This document shows positions 1 to 11,866 of a stretch of DNA of 64,000 nt, one piece after another. Every line of letters starts with the position of its first letter. Positions within the stretch are counted from its first letter, which is position 1. A program made the position numbers and the translations under genes. This DNA comes from Polytrichum commune (lineage: Eukaryota; Streptophyta; Polytrichopsida; Polytrichales; Polytrichaceae). Below the pieces are notes generated by a model. The model saw only the letters and a list, made by a program, of their open reading frames with translations. It was not told the DNA's origin and ran no database searches. Location of the stretch: the NCBI GenBank assembly GCA_950295325.1, contig OX485803.1:3718001-3782000 (forward strand), written 5' to 3'.

Positions 1-3000
1 AGTAACTTTTGAAAGTTAATAATTTTGATTAGGACATTTAGTGTAGGACATTGGAGTACTTGAGATGATAATTTTACATTTTCGGGCAAGAGGAAGAATT
101 TTTTTGAATGTACCAATGCCAAATGTCATGTTTCTACAATTAGTATGCAAGAGGAAGACATTTTCAAGCATACTAATGCCAAGTTTCATGTACAATCTCA
201 CCTTCATGATAGAACACTTGATTATAGAATGCATGTCCCATTGACCAAGCTTTCTAGTGTTAATTTACCTTCATACTTTGATTATGATGCTTGTAATACG
301 ACCTTTTTAGACCCAATTTGTAATATAGTAGAGGTAATCAATGTGCATAAGTGGTGGGACCCATGTTAAGGATTTGCCTTGGGACCGGAGAGTTGTTCCA
401 TTTACAGGTTGAATCAGAATAACATGAACCATGATCATCCGTGGGTTAATTCGATTTTATTTTACTCAAGTTATTTGTTTTAAACCTAGGTTCCAAAACA
501 AATTTGGCACTTTTTGAATTTTTGGGATCGGGTGAAGGTTGAAGCAAAAATGAAGAAGATTCACATAAGCACAAGTAGTTGTTGCAATATTCTTCTTGAG
601 TTTTGATTGAAGGTTGGGTGGAGGTGACTCTTACTTATAGTAATTGGTAGGTGAGAGTTGGTGAGTTGGTGAGTTGGGTTAGGGGTTTTGGGTATAAGGA
701 CTCCCCTCCTCTCCATAGTGGGTTTAGATTCAAGGATGGGATAAGGGAGTGGTAATTGCTGATGACTCAAACAAGTGGGTATTAATATCTTGAATCTTGT
801 GATTGATGGATTGCAGCTAATGACATCAATTTTGCAACCTATGTGTGATGGGAGGGATATGTTGAAGGCATGGTTGAGTTGGTGGATTTAACATGGGGTA
901 GAAAAATTCAACTGGGTTCAAATTTGAATGAAGAACCAATAAAGGGGATTGATGTGGATGACCAACCAACACCAATAGTCAAGCTTCCTCAAGCCCGTGA
1001 GTATGCCCAATTACAATCAAATCTTGCAGCGAAGCATTCTTCAAAGTTTTCCATTGCAAATGAGATGAACAAGATGTCAATTTCCAACATCAACACATCG
1101 GAAGACGGTAGATTCTTACTTTCATAGTGTGTGATATGGTGAAGGCATCATCATGGGACTATACTCTCTCTTTTTAACTCCATATTGTGTGACATTGTGA
1201 TAACATCTCTTCAATAATCATGTTACTTCATACTTATGTATCTTCGTTATGTATACAAAATGGCTACTTACATTGAAATAGCCCATTTTCTTGAAAACAA
1301 TATGATATTTGAGGCCAAAACGTCATATTATCAAGAATACAACATACGAATGATACGACACTTTCTTGCATGACCAAACATATCATATTAAAGAGTGAGA
1401 ACAATTATTTACATTTTAGTATGCAAGAGGAAGGTATTAAAATTTAGCATACTAATGCCAAGTGGTCAATAATTGTCAAATGGCAATTACGGTCAACTTG
1501 TTGACCATGTGTAACGTAGGCATAGACCTCATAATATTATCGAACATATTAATGCCAAGATATTAGTAAGCACACTAATGCCAATGGTCAAGTTGTTGAT
1601 CATTAGTGTAACCTACACATACCCTCATAACACGACAAGTAACACTATGAAGCCAGTGATACTAAATACCATAAACAATGCAATTATGTGCCCAAAAATA
1701 GGATAGGGTTTGAGCAACCCATTCCAAAATTAGAACTAAGCACTTGTTAAGTTTATTGCTACGGTAAAGGCACAAATAAGAGTTAACAATAGTTAAACTA
1801 ACATTTCTCCCTAACACCCCTTGCCGTTAACTAGTGATGTGGTTGGGGCCTAGTTGGTGTCTATGAATGACAAGCGATATATATGAAACCCAAAGATCTA
1901 AGTGTTTATCACATGCTCATATGTATGAAAATTTCACCCCCACCAGCTAAATGCATTGGCAACATCTCATAGAATTGGCAATTATATCTTGGCTTCCTAT
2001 CAACATAATTGCCCAACAATGATAGCAAAATAAAATGGAATTGACACGCGGCCAAATTAGGTTGTTTTTCTCTCTCTCTCTCATAATAACTTGCATTGTA
2101 CATGGTGTTTCATACTTAAACAATCTTAATACACGAAATGACAGTGTAAATGTGGAACACACATGTTGTATCAAAAATATTATCATAAAATAAACTAAAC
2201 TATAAATAGTAAGCGGTGTTAAGTAATATGACTATTTATTTTAATTTGATGAGACTTTTCTTTATGTAATTAATGCACAAAAATAAAAATAAAAATAATA
2301 AAAATAGTAAAAATAGTACAATGCCTTTGTATCCTTGGGATTTCATGATTATGTATGTGTGATGTAAGATGTTAATAATGCATGTTGTCTTCACAAGTGG
2401 GCACTTCAGACATAAGGGAACGAGTTCTAATTTCCACTATGTAGAATGTACAGTAATATCTTCATGTGTCATACCAGTTTAGGGTTAGGAGCTAGACACA
2501 CTTGTTGTGAGCAATGTGAAACTTATCAAAATGCCAAGGAAGAAAACAAGTCTTTGAAGTGGATTTATGAGCAACAATCTTCAACATTTAGTTGGATGGG
2601 AAGAGGTTGCTCTGAATCATTTTTGAGAGGTGAGTGCACTAGCAAAACTTCATATCAAATATTTAGGCAATCATTCTCAAGATAGATACATGATTTTGAA
2701 AGACATTCTTTGTTTCATGTTTGAGCGTAACAATAAGAAACGAGGATTGCCTAAAATGAAGGTGAGTGGAACTTACTTGTACATAGTAATGCCCTTGGGT
2801 TCACGACAAAGACATTTAAACAATTGAAAGAAAGATTCAAGTATCTACATAATGATCCAAAGAGCAACCCATTCCAACGGTTGACATGAAGGCACAAGGT
2901 GTGACAACAAATATATCGAGATAAAATCTTATGCGAGAAATTGCACGGGAAACCAAGATCAAATTCTATGCAAGAAATTTCATTAGAAGCTGACATATGT

Positions 3001-6000
3001 AGCCACCACTTTATGTCCACAAAACATCCAATTCATCCAAATATTGATCATAGTCATTTCATTGATGCAAATATTACTTATGGAACTAATATATGTAGTG
3101 CGCAAATTATTGATAGTGACATGTTGCAATCTGCCCAACATGAGGATGTTATTGGTGATAATGTAGCCATTTTTCATTTTGGTTATCAACATCCCCTTGC
3201 TTCTACAATGTTGTCATTACATACCTTGCAAGCGATCGGGGTCCCACATGTTGCCAAAGGTCAAAGCTACACCAAACATGAACCACTACTTGATTCAATA
3301 TAATTTGGAGCACCCAAATGAAAATGGACATGTTAAAACTAAGGGCAAAACCATTCATTGTGAGGCTTTTGCAAGGAGACGGGAAGATCATTGTAGACTT
3401 GAAAGAAGCCATGGAAATTTGGATTACTTCATATGCACATAGGGTCAACTTCAACAAAAAAGAAGATGAAATTAATAAACAAAGACCTCAATAGAAATGA
3501 CTATGATTAGATAAATACTAGCATATTGCATGATTGTGGTATTAGTGTTTTACAATTTCTTCATGTATATTTCTTATAACTACATATCTATTTTAATTAA
3601 GATGATTTGTTTTTCTTTCTTTACAAATGAGAATAATAAACAATGTTATCCATATTTATATTATTTAAACAAAGTGTAGTTTGTGTTTTTGTTAATACGT
3701 TGGGGTGGTTGAAATTTTATGCTCTAATAGAATAGATTTTCAGTAGTATAATATTTGTTTAACAATAATTCTTGAATAACTGACTTTGATTTGGAAGAAG
3801 TTACATTTTAATTGCATGTTATGGTTTTTACAACATGTCAATACGGAAGTAAGGTATGCATGGGCTATTTGGTCATTTTTTTTAACATCAGGACACCTAT
3901 ACTTGAGAGTGATATGTGTTTATGAGGTGTGGATCCAAGAACATACAACATAATAAAACACATGTTTAAAAGACATTGGACTACAACTTCAAATTGTATT
4001 AAGTATTTTAGTATACTCAATAGTCAACACAATGGAGGAAACTTTATATTCATGTAAGGAAACAACTCGTATGCACTTCAAATAATCTTCATAACTAAAT
4101 CAAGGGAGTTTCATTTTTGTTGGTGATTCATCATAAATTTGCTAATGCAACACAAATTCAAAACATAAATATGATCAATAAACGTCAAAGAGCAAATTGA
4201 CTAAATAACACCCGCATGCCTTATTCAAACGGTCTATCACTCTTCCTTTCTCCCCATGTTTTTACTTTCCCCTCTTAAAGTGGACCCCACCTCCATTTAT
4301 AAGCATGCACATATAATTTAAGACTATTTTACATGTCATGTCACAACATTGACCTAGACAAAGTGCTTGGTCGTCACATACAGGGTAATATTTTTATTTT
4401 TATTTTTATGACATGTTCCATAATTTTTTCTTTTCTGTTCTTTATAGCTACTCGACATTATGCTATAATGAAGCATGTGTGCATTTCTAACTCCACTCTC
4501 CTTTGTGCATGTAGTTGCAAAACGTGTAGCAAACGATGTTAGTATCTTTCCTAGTGCATAATTAAAATCGGTATGATTGATTCACACACACACACATATA
4601 TATAATTTCACCCTTCTCTTGCATATTACTTCTATACATGACCCATGAGTTTATCAATGACATGTTTGTGATGTGTATAAAGAGATGATGCCACTAGTCG
4701 TGATTTTGTTCTCAACCATGTGATAACCTTGAAGTTGATGCATTGCGTTAACACCTCTTATATGAGCTTGGTAATGACCATGAATTGGGAAATAAGGAAT
4801 TGACTTTTCTACGGTTTTATATCACATTTTCAAATATACAACAACATTCACGTAAACATGTGAGAATGCCATGCTCAACAAATTGATTGATTTATTGATG
4901 CATTACAAGTTTGAAGCTAACCATTGTTTCTTCCTTTGTATTGAAAGACTTCTTATTTTTTCAATAAACCTCTAACTTTTGTGCAAACTGAGATTTAGCG
5001 TTGGGCAATGTCCAATTCTTGAGCCCATAAAGACAAGATTTATTTCCTTATGTGATCTCTTACCCATATACATAATCATCATCTCATTGATGGTTGGATT
5101 TTGCTCCGGATGCCATTCTTTTTAATATAAAAAGTTGTGCTTATTCACTTTAAACTGTTCTATCTTGGCTATTATAGCCATGTTGGATTTTGTCATTCAC
5201 AACCAAATGCAAGCACCTAACAATTGCTTCATGTTTTTTTTTTCCCTTGTCATTGCTTTAGCAATTACCTAGTGTTCTCCTCCATAATTTCTTTGACCAA
5301 CACAAATGGTACGAGGATAGATTCTTCATTCCCTTCATGATTCAAACACCTATAAAATCTCTCATCACATCTACAAACTAGTCTTCCATTTCCCAATTAC
5401 CGCATATTTAGATGCATAAATGTTAGTGTACTTACACAACCTCCCAATTTGTCATGTGACCAAAAGTTTTGATAATAACAAAGTATTTGGCTAGACCATT
5501 TCATGCTATCAACTAAACATGTTGTACTTCTTTTCCATCGAAATCCAGGTAGTTGGCTCATAGAATTTTACATGCCAACCGCAAACATGTCATCATCTTT
5601 CATAGCATATGACTTGTCATGGTTATCATACCCTAGCCCAATTTCATTTCTTGGTGATCCTTTTTCAATGAACCATTTCCTTGACGTAGGGATAAACTTC
5701 TTACTTTTTGAATGGTCATCTTCAAACATAATTGTACTTGGCACATATGATACATTAGTTGAACTACAATAGTTTGAAGATGAAGACAACCTCACATTTA
5801 CATGTTCATTCACAGCAAACAAAAGTACATTCATGTGTTCAAATAAGCTAGTTCTCTTCCATTTATCTATTCAACCTCAACCTTTGCAACAAATTGTCTA
5901 ATTCCCTAACAAATAACTAAATGATCAACATGTGCACTTTGTCTTCAAAATTCCAAAACTTAGAAATCACAACACCATACACATGGAACATTGCAATGTA

Positions 6001-6210
6001 TTTTGGATTCATGTTCTTCAAATTAAGGAGTTCTCTTGTGAAAATTTTGACAATCTTTCCCAGTATGCCCAATTCATATTTGTTATAATACTAGACATGT
6101 AACCCTTTAGCCTATTCCTCTTTTCCTAAGCGTTGCAAATAATGTTGTGGGCACATTAGATTGCTGGGGAGCTTCATAATCAATACTTTTAGCCACATTA
6201 AGTATACCAA
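1..6210. other. Gene-free, repeat-derived stretch
   Basis: No recognisable gene. Short open frames (145-369, 870-1127, 2446-2827, 2941-3303, all plus) have no family motif I know and are broken by stops, so they look like transposon debris. A short phrase close to CATACTAATGCCAAG recurs near 110, 170, 1447, 1546 and 1571. A dispersed repeat copy lies at 3913-4110. Confidence 0.6.
3913..4110 (+). repeat. Dispersed repeat family R, copy 1
   Basis: Begins GTGTGGATCCAAGAACA and continues with an AAAAGACATTGGACTA block and a 'CTCAATAGTCAACACAATGG'-like block. Related copies lie at 40390-40500, 53083-53150, 59640-59890 and, inverted, 43785-43965. No coding capacity; probably an old non-autonomous element. 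Confidence 0.5.
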
Positions 6211-6239
6211 CACAGTATTCAGGAAAACCGCTCATGGCC
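6211..6239 (+). repeat. Left terminal inverted repeat of the 5.66-kb element
   Basis: About 29 bp starting CACAGTATT. It pairs with 11838-11866 with only a few mismatches and ends in a GGCC-type block in both arms. Confidence 0.55.
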
Positions 6240-6580
6240 AAGTGTGGTTTTTGCTTGCCAATTCAATTCAAATATGATGATAATGTAAGTAAGGATTTGT
6301 ATATTGAGATTTATTTATAAGGGATGCATAGCCTTTAAAAAATATTCAAGTTTGCACATTGTTTTTATGTTATTTTATGAACGATTTTTTCTTTCACAAT
6401 AAATTCTATTCAACCATACCAAAATAAATATATACAATATCGACATAATTATATTAAGAAAATTTAAAAAATATATAATATTATATTCAAATAGTATAAA
6501 TCATCAAAACCACACTTGATAAATAAACCTGCAAAAACTAGTGCTAATCACTTATATATTTCATATATTATGCGATACGA

Positions 6581-9500
6581 TCATGTTGCCACGTAGTCAT
6601 CGTCTTTGTTGGGTACCATAAGAGGAGATCTTCCGACAACAACATCCTCTACAACGACTTTGTAAAATCCCTCTGGTTGCATTCTATTGTGCAATTGTCC
6701 GGATCTTGGAATCGATATGATTCTGGCAATTGCCACTATAACGTCGTCGTGGATATCAAGTAAATTAACACGATCACCAAACTTAAACTCAACTCGATTC
6801 GCCGGTGTCTCAGTATTTACAATACTATGATCAAGTGAGCTGCTTGGAATCCCGGTCATGATTACTGTTGTAGGTATTCCCTATAAAACCGTAGTTATTG
6901 TTGATGGTCTCCTCGATGTACTCGAACATTTTTTCTTAAAAAATGTGCTTAATGCCATTGTTTTTCCTTTATCACGCCCAATAATTTTTTCAATTGCTTT
7001 GGGTGGTCTAGAAGAATGTCGTAATGGTTGTGTGTTTTCAACCGCAAAGCTCTCCAATCCCACTACATTCATAAGTACCGGATCTTTCCTCTTTCTTTTT
7101 GTGCATGTCTCTTTTGGAGCTACAACTTCTGTATCCAACAAAGATATTGTATCATCTTCGTCGTCATTGTTGTCCATCTCCGATTCATCATCATCGTGAT
7201 CGTGATCGTCTTCATTGTCGTCGTCATCATCCTCATCATCGTCTTCGTCCATCTCCGTGTCAATATGCGTTTCATGACCTCCCTCTCCTTGCGCCATATC
7301 ACTTTCTGATTCACAACGATCAAATTCTTGTAATGGGAATTGAAATACAACCCCGTCATGTTTTTTGACCCACTCTGACAGCCTCATGTTCCTCTCAATG
7401 TTGTCATCAAATGCTAAAATTTGAGTCCCTCTGAAATCTTCTTCAATAATGGCTGGAATAGTTGAGCAGAATCCTACCAACACCAATACCCAATCTTTTG
7501 GCAAATAACAATTAACCAACCTTGATATTTCTTCTGGTGTTCTTCTCCTTGCATCTCCCTTTGTTGTTGCATATTTTGACTCATGATCATAAAAAACTCG
7601 AGATAGAGGCATGTTCATACGAGAACATTATCGATGGGGTTGGAATTTTTAGGACATACCATCACTATGATCATATCTCCTATTGCATCCATGGATACAA
7701 CTTCTTGCCCTCCAAATAGTAAGTTGTCATTCTTTGTCGTTGTCTTTGGTGTAAATGTTCATGTCCCATAACGAATGATTCGATGGCTTTTCTTTAAATC
7801 CTCTATCAAGAAACGTATGTTTGCAACTTCTGGACAAAGAAACACTACATTCCATCGAGGACAACCACTCATCCACTTCTCGAGTAACTGAATTGTTTTT
7901 TTATAATCATTTTTGGACCATGCTTTGTCCTCTCCTGCTGTATTTTCCCATCGACAGTCTACCACCCATAATGTTGGTTTTCCCAACTGACCACCTCCAC
8001 CTGTAAACAAACCACCTCGATGCATGATATGAATTTCTCGTTGTTCTTCTGATCATTTTACCTGCTTCTTCACCTTTGTCTCCCACAACCAACCCTTCAA
8101 GCTATAGGTGCCGTTCTCGATTAATTTAACTATTCCCAGAAACCCTCTACCGCCATTGATAATATTATGATGATGAGCTCTTATAGCTCCTGGTATCTCT
8201 TCGGCATACTTTTTCAGTGCAAAAACATTAACGTATAGTAGTGAAGCCCAATGGCTAATAAAATTTTTGATGCCCAATTGCCCCAATGCTACCAATATGT
8301 CATGCTCACCAAACCTTGAAACATCGATCTGCAAAAAATCCTTGATCTTTTTATAGCTTGCAATGTTGCCTTCCATTTGTAATCACTGCAAAGCATTCTT
8401 CATTGTGTATCGTTGCCGTAATCGTAACGATACAAATTCCAGTGTCTTTGACCCTGGAAATGGCCTGTCAACGTCGTTAAAGTACAACCTTTGACCTTGT
8501 CCCCCCTCATCATAGAGCGCCGTTTGTACAACTTGCTTGTAATCGCCATCCAATAAACCCTGCAATGACGTCAACCAATTTATTGCCATAGGGGCAATCC
8601 TTGGTTCTTGGACATCAAGATTGTCTTTTTTTGCTCTTGCGGGATCCAAATGTAATATACGGTTATCCACCTCCTTCCTAATTCGTATAACGCAATTAAA
8701 ATCTTCATCATCATCCTTACACGCGTATGAGATATAATCATACAACTTTGTTGATACCTTGGTGATTGTAAGATTTTTTTCACCCTCCAACTTTTGGTTC
8801 AACATTGTCGCCATGCACATCGACATATCTCCACAACGCATGATATCTTCGTCTTCTCGAGCTTTGGGCCTTCCATAATTAATCCATAGGGCACGAAGTT
8901 TCACCAAAGTCTGCCAAACACTTGCATGACTGTCCTTTCGGTTCGGAATGTTGAAGTCGTTCTGTCGCTTTGACATATCAAGGTACATCTTAGGATTGTC
9001 ATACACCACTACAACTGCTTTTCTAGTGCTAAATAGATTATCCAAATCCTCCTTTGTGATATGGTCTTTTTGAAATGCCTTTCGTGCCAAAACGTTGCAC
9101 CCATACAATATGTGTTAGCTGTCACATGGTTCCCACTTGATTGTTTGGAACATATCCTTCCATTGATCTTCTTCAGATGCTCCAACGCCCCAACCACTAT
9201 GAATCTCTTCAAATTGTTGTCATGTTCCTTCAACATCGAAGTCCACTTGTTCTTGAAGGTCTGCGTCGAAGTACGACGTGGGCCTTAAGGTTAAGGCTGA
9301 CACGTTTTGTTTTTTCGACAAACGCTCATATATATCTTTGGCATGCTCCGTATCCAATATTCGCATATTGGTAAGTGTTGATGAAGGTGGTAGCACATTC
9401 TTCATGTTCACCTCAAATTCTTGATCTCGCCCAAAAATAAATCATGCCTCTAATTCACTAATAGGAGTTGGTCCATCCATTTTCCAACTTTGTGTTGTTG

Positions 9501-9658
9501 TTTTTATTCCTTTCTTCTTGCACATCATCCTCCATATTCAATTGAAAATCATCATCATGTACGTCATGCCCTTTGATTACACCCGGGTATACGTCACACT
9601 CAAGATCATTTTCCGGACGGCCTCTTCCACGTTCTGCCAATAAACTTGATTTTGACAT
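6581..9658 (-). pseudogene. Large transposon protein with degenerate methyltransferase-like segments
   Basis: The product family is not recognised. From 9480 down to 7759 one frame stays coherent apart from point stops: TGA at 9442, 9220, 8383, 8053 and 7759, and TAA at 9115 (lowest coordinates). A frame change occurs between 9480 and 9458 and another near 7625-7630. The last part (7618-6581) is coherent except for TAG at 6881. In order, the protein has a ~300-residue unknown N-terminal part, then GKPTLWVVDCRWEN (~7975-7942), then PKDWVLVLVGFCST (~7500-7460) followed by RGTQILAFDDN, then a long Asp/Glu/His run (~7150-7260), a basic stretch and an SH3-like end containing FKFGDRVNLLD. The WVV-D-W and PKDWVL...F...AFDD segments match the order and spacing of motif IV (DPPY) and motif I (FxGxG) in beta-class N4/N6 methyltransferases. 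The catalytic DPPY and glycine residues are replaced, so if related it is a non-enzymatic fold. That reading is inference. Confidence 0.5.
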
Positions 9659-9925
9659 GTAAAAATTTTATAATTAGTTACATTTTTATTAATATTTTAA
9701 TAAATTCTTTTATGATTCATTTAAAAAAATTTAACAACCTTTACCAAAAGTCTATTATTAAAATTATTTCATTAACATTTAAATTTTATTATATAGAGAA
9801 GTAAATTCAACAATACTATCTACCTTCTCTAATATATAATTATAACAAAAATCCATAAATCATAATTAACAAACCAATGTTTAACAACTCAACATACTTG
9901 GTGTATAAGAACTAGTTCTTCTTGG

Positions 9926-10529
9926 TCAAGCATGTCCAAACGAAGGATGATGCGACACTAACGCGAAACACTTTGCGAATGGTGTTATTAGTGGATCTTC
10001 TGGCGGTGGTGTTGGAGTTGTCATGTCCCTTACGACTTGCGAAGATGAAGGAGAACCCTTGTTCTTCTCCTCAAATTTCCGTTTATTATTGATATGCTTC
10101 AACGCAGCGGCATAATTTGCCTTGTCAGTTGCCATCATGGTTGTTGCAGCTGCCACGGCTGCTTTACAGCTATCAGCTACTTCTGAAGGTAACTTGGACC
10201 ACCATTTCGCAACTGTTTTCATCCCGCTAATCATAGGTGTCATTTGAAGCACCGAATCCTCTATCGGTGACAATAATTTTTTTTATCTTCAACTTAAATT
10301 TGAATGTTTTTTCATCCCTTTTGGTTTGGACGAAAAAATAATCCAACTTCCCCGCCATAATTATGACCTTCTCAATGTTTCCAGAACTTTGTTCAATACC
10401 CGTGATCATACCTCCGTTGCCCAAAAAGTCCTCTGTTATCCAGAGCTCCACCTCGGTTGAGCTTTTATATTTCATCCAATAGCCGTAGTCATAAAACACC
10501 GTTGTGACGGAAATTGCCCCCGCGTCCAT
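9926..10529 (-). pseudogene. Unknown transposon-associated protein, frameshifted
   Basis: An open frame from ATG at 10529 (MDAGAISVTTVFYDYGYW...) runs into an A8 homopolymer (plus-strand T8 at ~10277-10284), beyond which the coding signal continues in a second frame to 9926 (SPIEDSVLQMTPMISGMKTV...). A single-base slip in the homopolymer would account for the shift, and together the frames would encode about 200 residues. The second half has an Ala-rich stretch, probably helical, then a Lys/Glu-rich and Pro-rich tail. No family is recognised. It lies 5' of the large minus-strand frame inside the same TIR-bounded block, so it is probably an accessory or DNA-binding protein of the element. Confidence 0.45.
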
Positions 10530-10746
10530 GATTGTACCCTAAGTGTACACAAATAACACAGGTTAATACCTAAATTATGAATTAATTATATATCATATTA
10601 ATCTAAGTAATAAAAAAATGAAACAAATGTTTATATTTCTTAAAACAAAATTATATTTCTTGGACTTGATAATATATTACATACTTGTTATATATATAAT
10701 AAAAAATAATTCAATATCCTAAAGGTTCCATTAAATAAATTGAACA

Positions 10747-11478
10747 TTGGAGCAAAACAACATCAAAAACATTGATTTCTTGTATATGTTTGTAAGATTG
10801 AGAGGACTTCAAATAGGCGAGGGCAGTCCGAACGCACCAACACCGAGTGCAATTTTGAATCATCTTCTAGCAGTACAAGAGAGGGGATATTTTGGGCCGA
10901 GACGCGACAAACCACGGAGCAAAAGCTCCAAACCTATAAGGAAGCAAAGACATGTTCGTACGGCACATGTTACATCTTTGGAGGAAACCACATCGGATCC
11001 TTATCCGGAATTTGATCCATTTAACGATGTCAAAGTTGGACATTTTGTTGCTATGATTAGCAGCATTGATGATATGAGGTTAGGCATACCTTTTTTTCTA
11101 GGAAAGGTGAAGGCTACAAGAAATGTTTCCACAAAATCTGGATGCATGAAGGTAATATGGTATTGGCCCAAACCAACAATTCTGCAAGGTGATCCAGACA
11201 TGTGGACTCACAAATATGGAAGCTGCCTAAAACAAAGATGGATTCCCTCTTATGAGCTGTCAAATTGGGTGAACTTAGATACATCAATCACCTCATGAGT
11301 ATCATCTCCAAAAATCGAGACTTGTATGGTTGAAAAAAACATTGTGCAGAAGGAGATATCCATTCCAAAAGCAATGACGTTTCATTTGTTGGAGCACATG
11401 GCAAATCAATCCCAAACAACAAACGATGAACAAGTGGACAACAATGCACATGCAACAGAAAACAATGACTTGGAGTAG
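10747..11478 (+). pseudogene. Divergent transposon protein with SH3/BAH-like domain, one internal TGA
   Basis: An open frame of 183 codons (10747-11295) ends at TGA (11296-11298), but the same frame continues without a break to TAG at 11476-11478, giving 243 codons with one nonsense codon. A Lys/Arg-rich segment (KPRSKSSKPIRKQR) precedes a domain beginning VKVGHFVAMIS, followed by FFLGKVKA and MKVIWYWP. This 'barrier, gain of V, W-Y-P' pattern resembles the SH3-like or BAH-like folds found in many plant transposon proteins and chromatin readers. The tail is Gln/Asn-rich. The domain naming is inference. The first Met may be internal if an upstream exon exists; none is obvious. Confidence 0.45.
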
Positions 11479-11516
11479 CTGCAAAATAGTATACAAGTTT
11501 TAGCAGCAGACAATAT

Positions 11517-11660
11517 GATATATATATATGATATATATATATATATATTAGTTGATTTGTTTCTAGTCTTATTAGGTATTGATATTCCATTGTATATTCT
11601 ACACATATATATACATATTTATGTATATATATATATATATATATATATGTAATACAAAAT
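11517..11660. repeat. AT/ATAT microsatellite cluster
   Basis: Runs of TATATA interrupted by short unique DNA lie directly after the plus-strand frame and inside the right end of the 5.66-kb element. They are simple sequence with no coding meaning. Confidence 0.8.
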
Positions 11661-11837
11661 ACTTTATTATAATTCTTTAATCTAAACATGTATAAAACTA
11701 TGAGATGTATGCAAGGTTGCAAGTATTATGTTTATTCCGGGCTGCATTGATAAAAAAATGCAATTTTTGTCAATATTTTTTTGAAACCTCTAGTTTCACC
11801 TATATTCATGAGGAAGGGAGCAAGTGTGGTTTTCAAA

Positions 11838-11866
11838 GGCCATTGGCGGTTTTCCTCAATACTGTG
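11838..11866 (-). repeat. Right terminal inverted repeat of the 5.66-kb element
   Basis: The plus strand reads GGCCATTGGCGGTTTTCCTC and then AATACTGTG. It is the inverted partner of 6211-6239. Confidence 0.55.

Larger units (their letters stand above)
6211..11866. mobile_element. Decayed TIR DNA transposon of unrecognised family
   Basis: A 5.66-kb block is bounded by imperfect inverted repeats: 6211-6239 starts CACAGTATTCAGGAAAACCG and 11838-11866 ends CGGTTTTCCTCAATACTGTG. Inside, two minus-strand frames (9926-10529 and 6581-9658) diverge from one plus-strand frame (10747-11478) across a ~217-bp AT-rich gap that could hold a shared promoter. The block AAGTGTGGTTTT lies just inside each terminus and its complement recurs near 6509, like subterminal repeats. 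No target-site duplication is clear, and no DDE nuclease or other transposase is recognised. All frames carry stops or shifts, so the copy is dead. The termini are not those of CACTA elements. It could also be two overlapping older insertions. Confidence 0.55.

Noticed and set aside
7028-7368. His/Arg/Val-rich plus-strand frames at 7.0-7.4 kb
   Set aside because: They are the antisense reading of the Asp/Glu tract of the minus-strand protein.
7759-9444. Stop-codon (UGA) recoding in the transposon frame
   Set aside because: A TAA and two frame changes also interrupt the gene, and DNAI3, NFD2-like and NHL in the same window contain no internal TGA, so ordinary decay is simpler.
11302-11722. 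144-residue minus-strand frame
   Set aside because: It runs through the TATA microsatellite and antisense to the plus-strand transposon frame.
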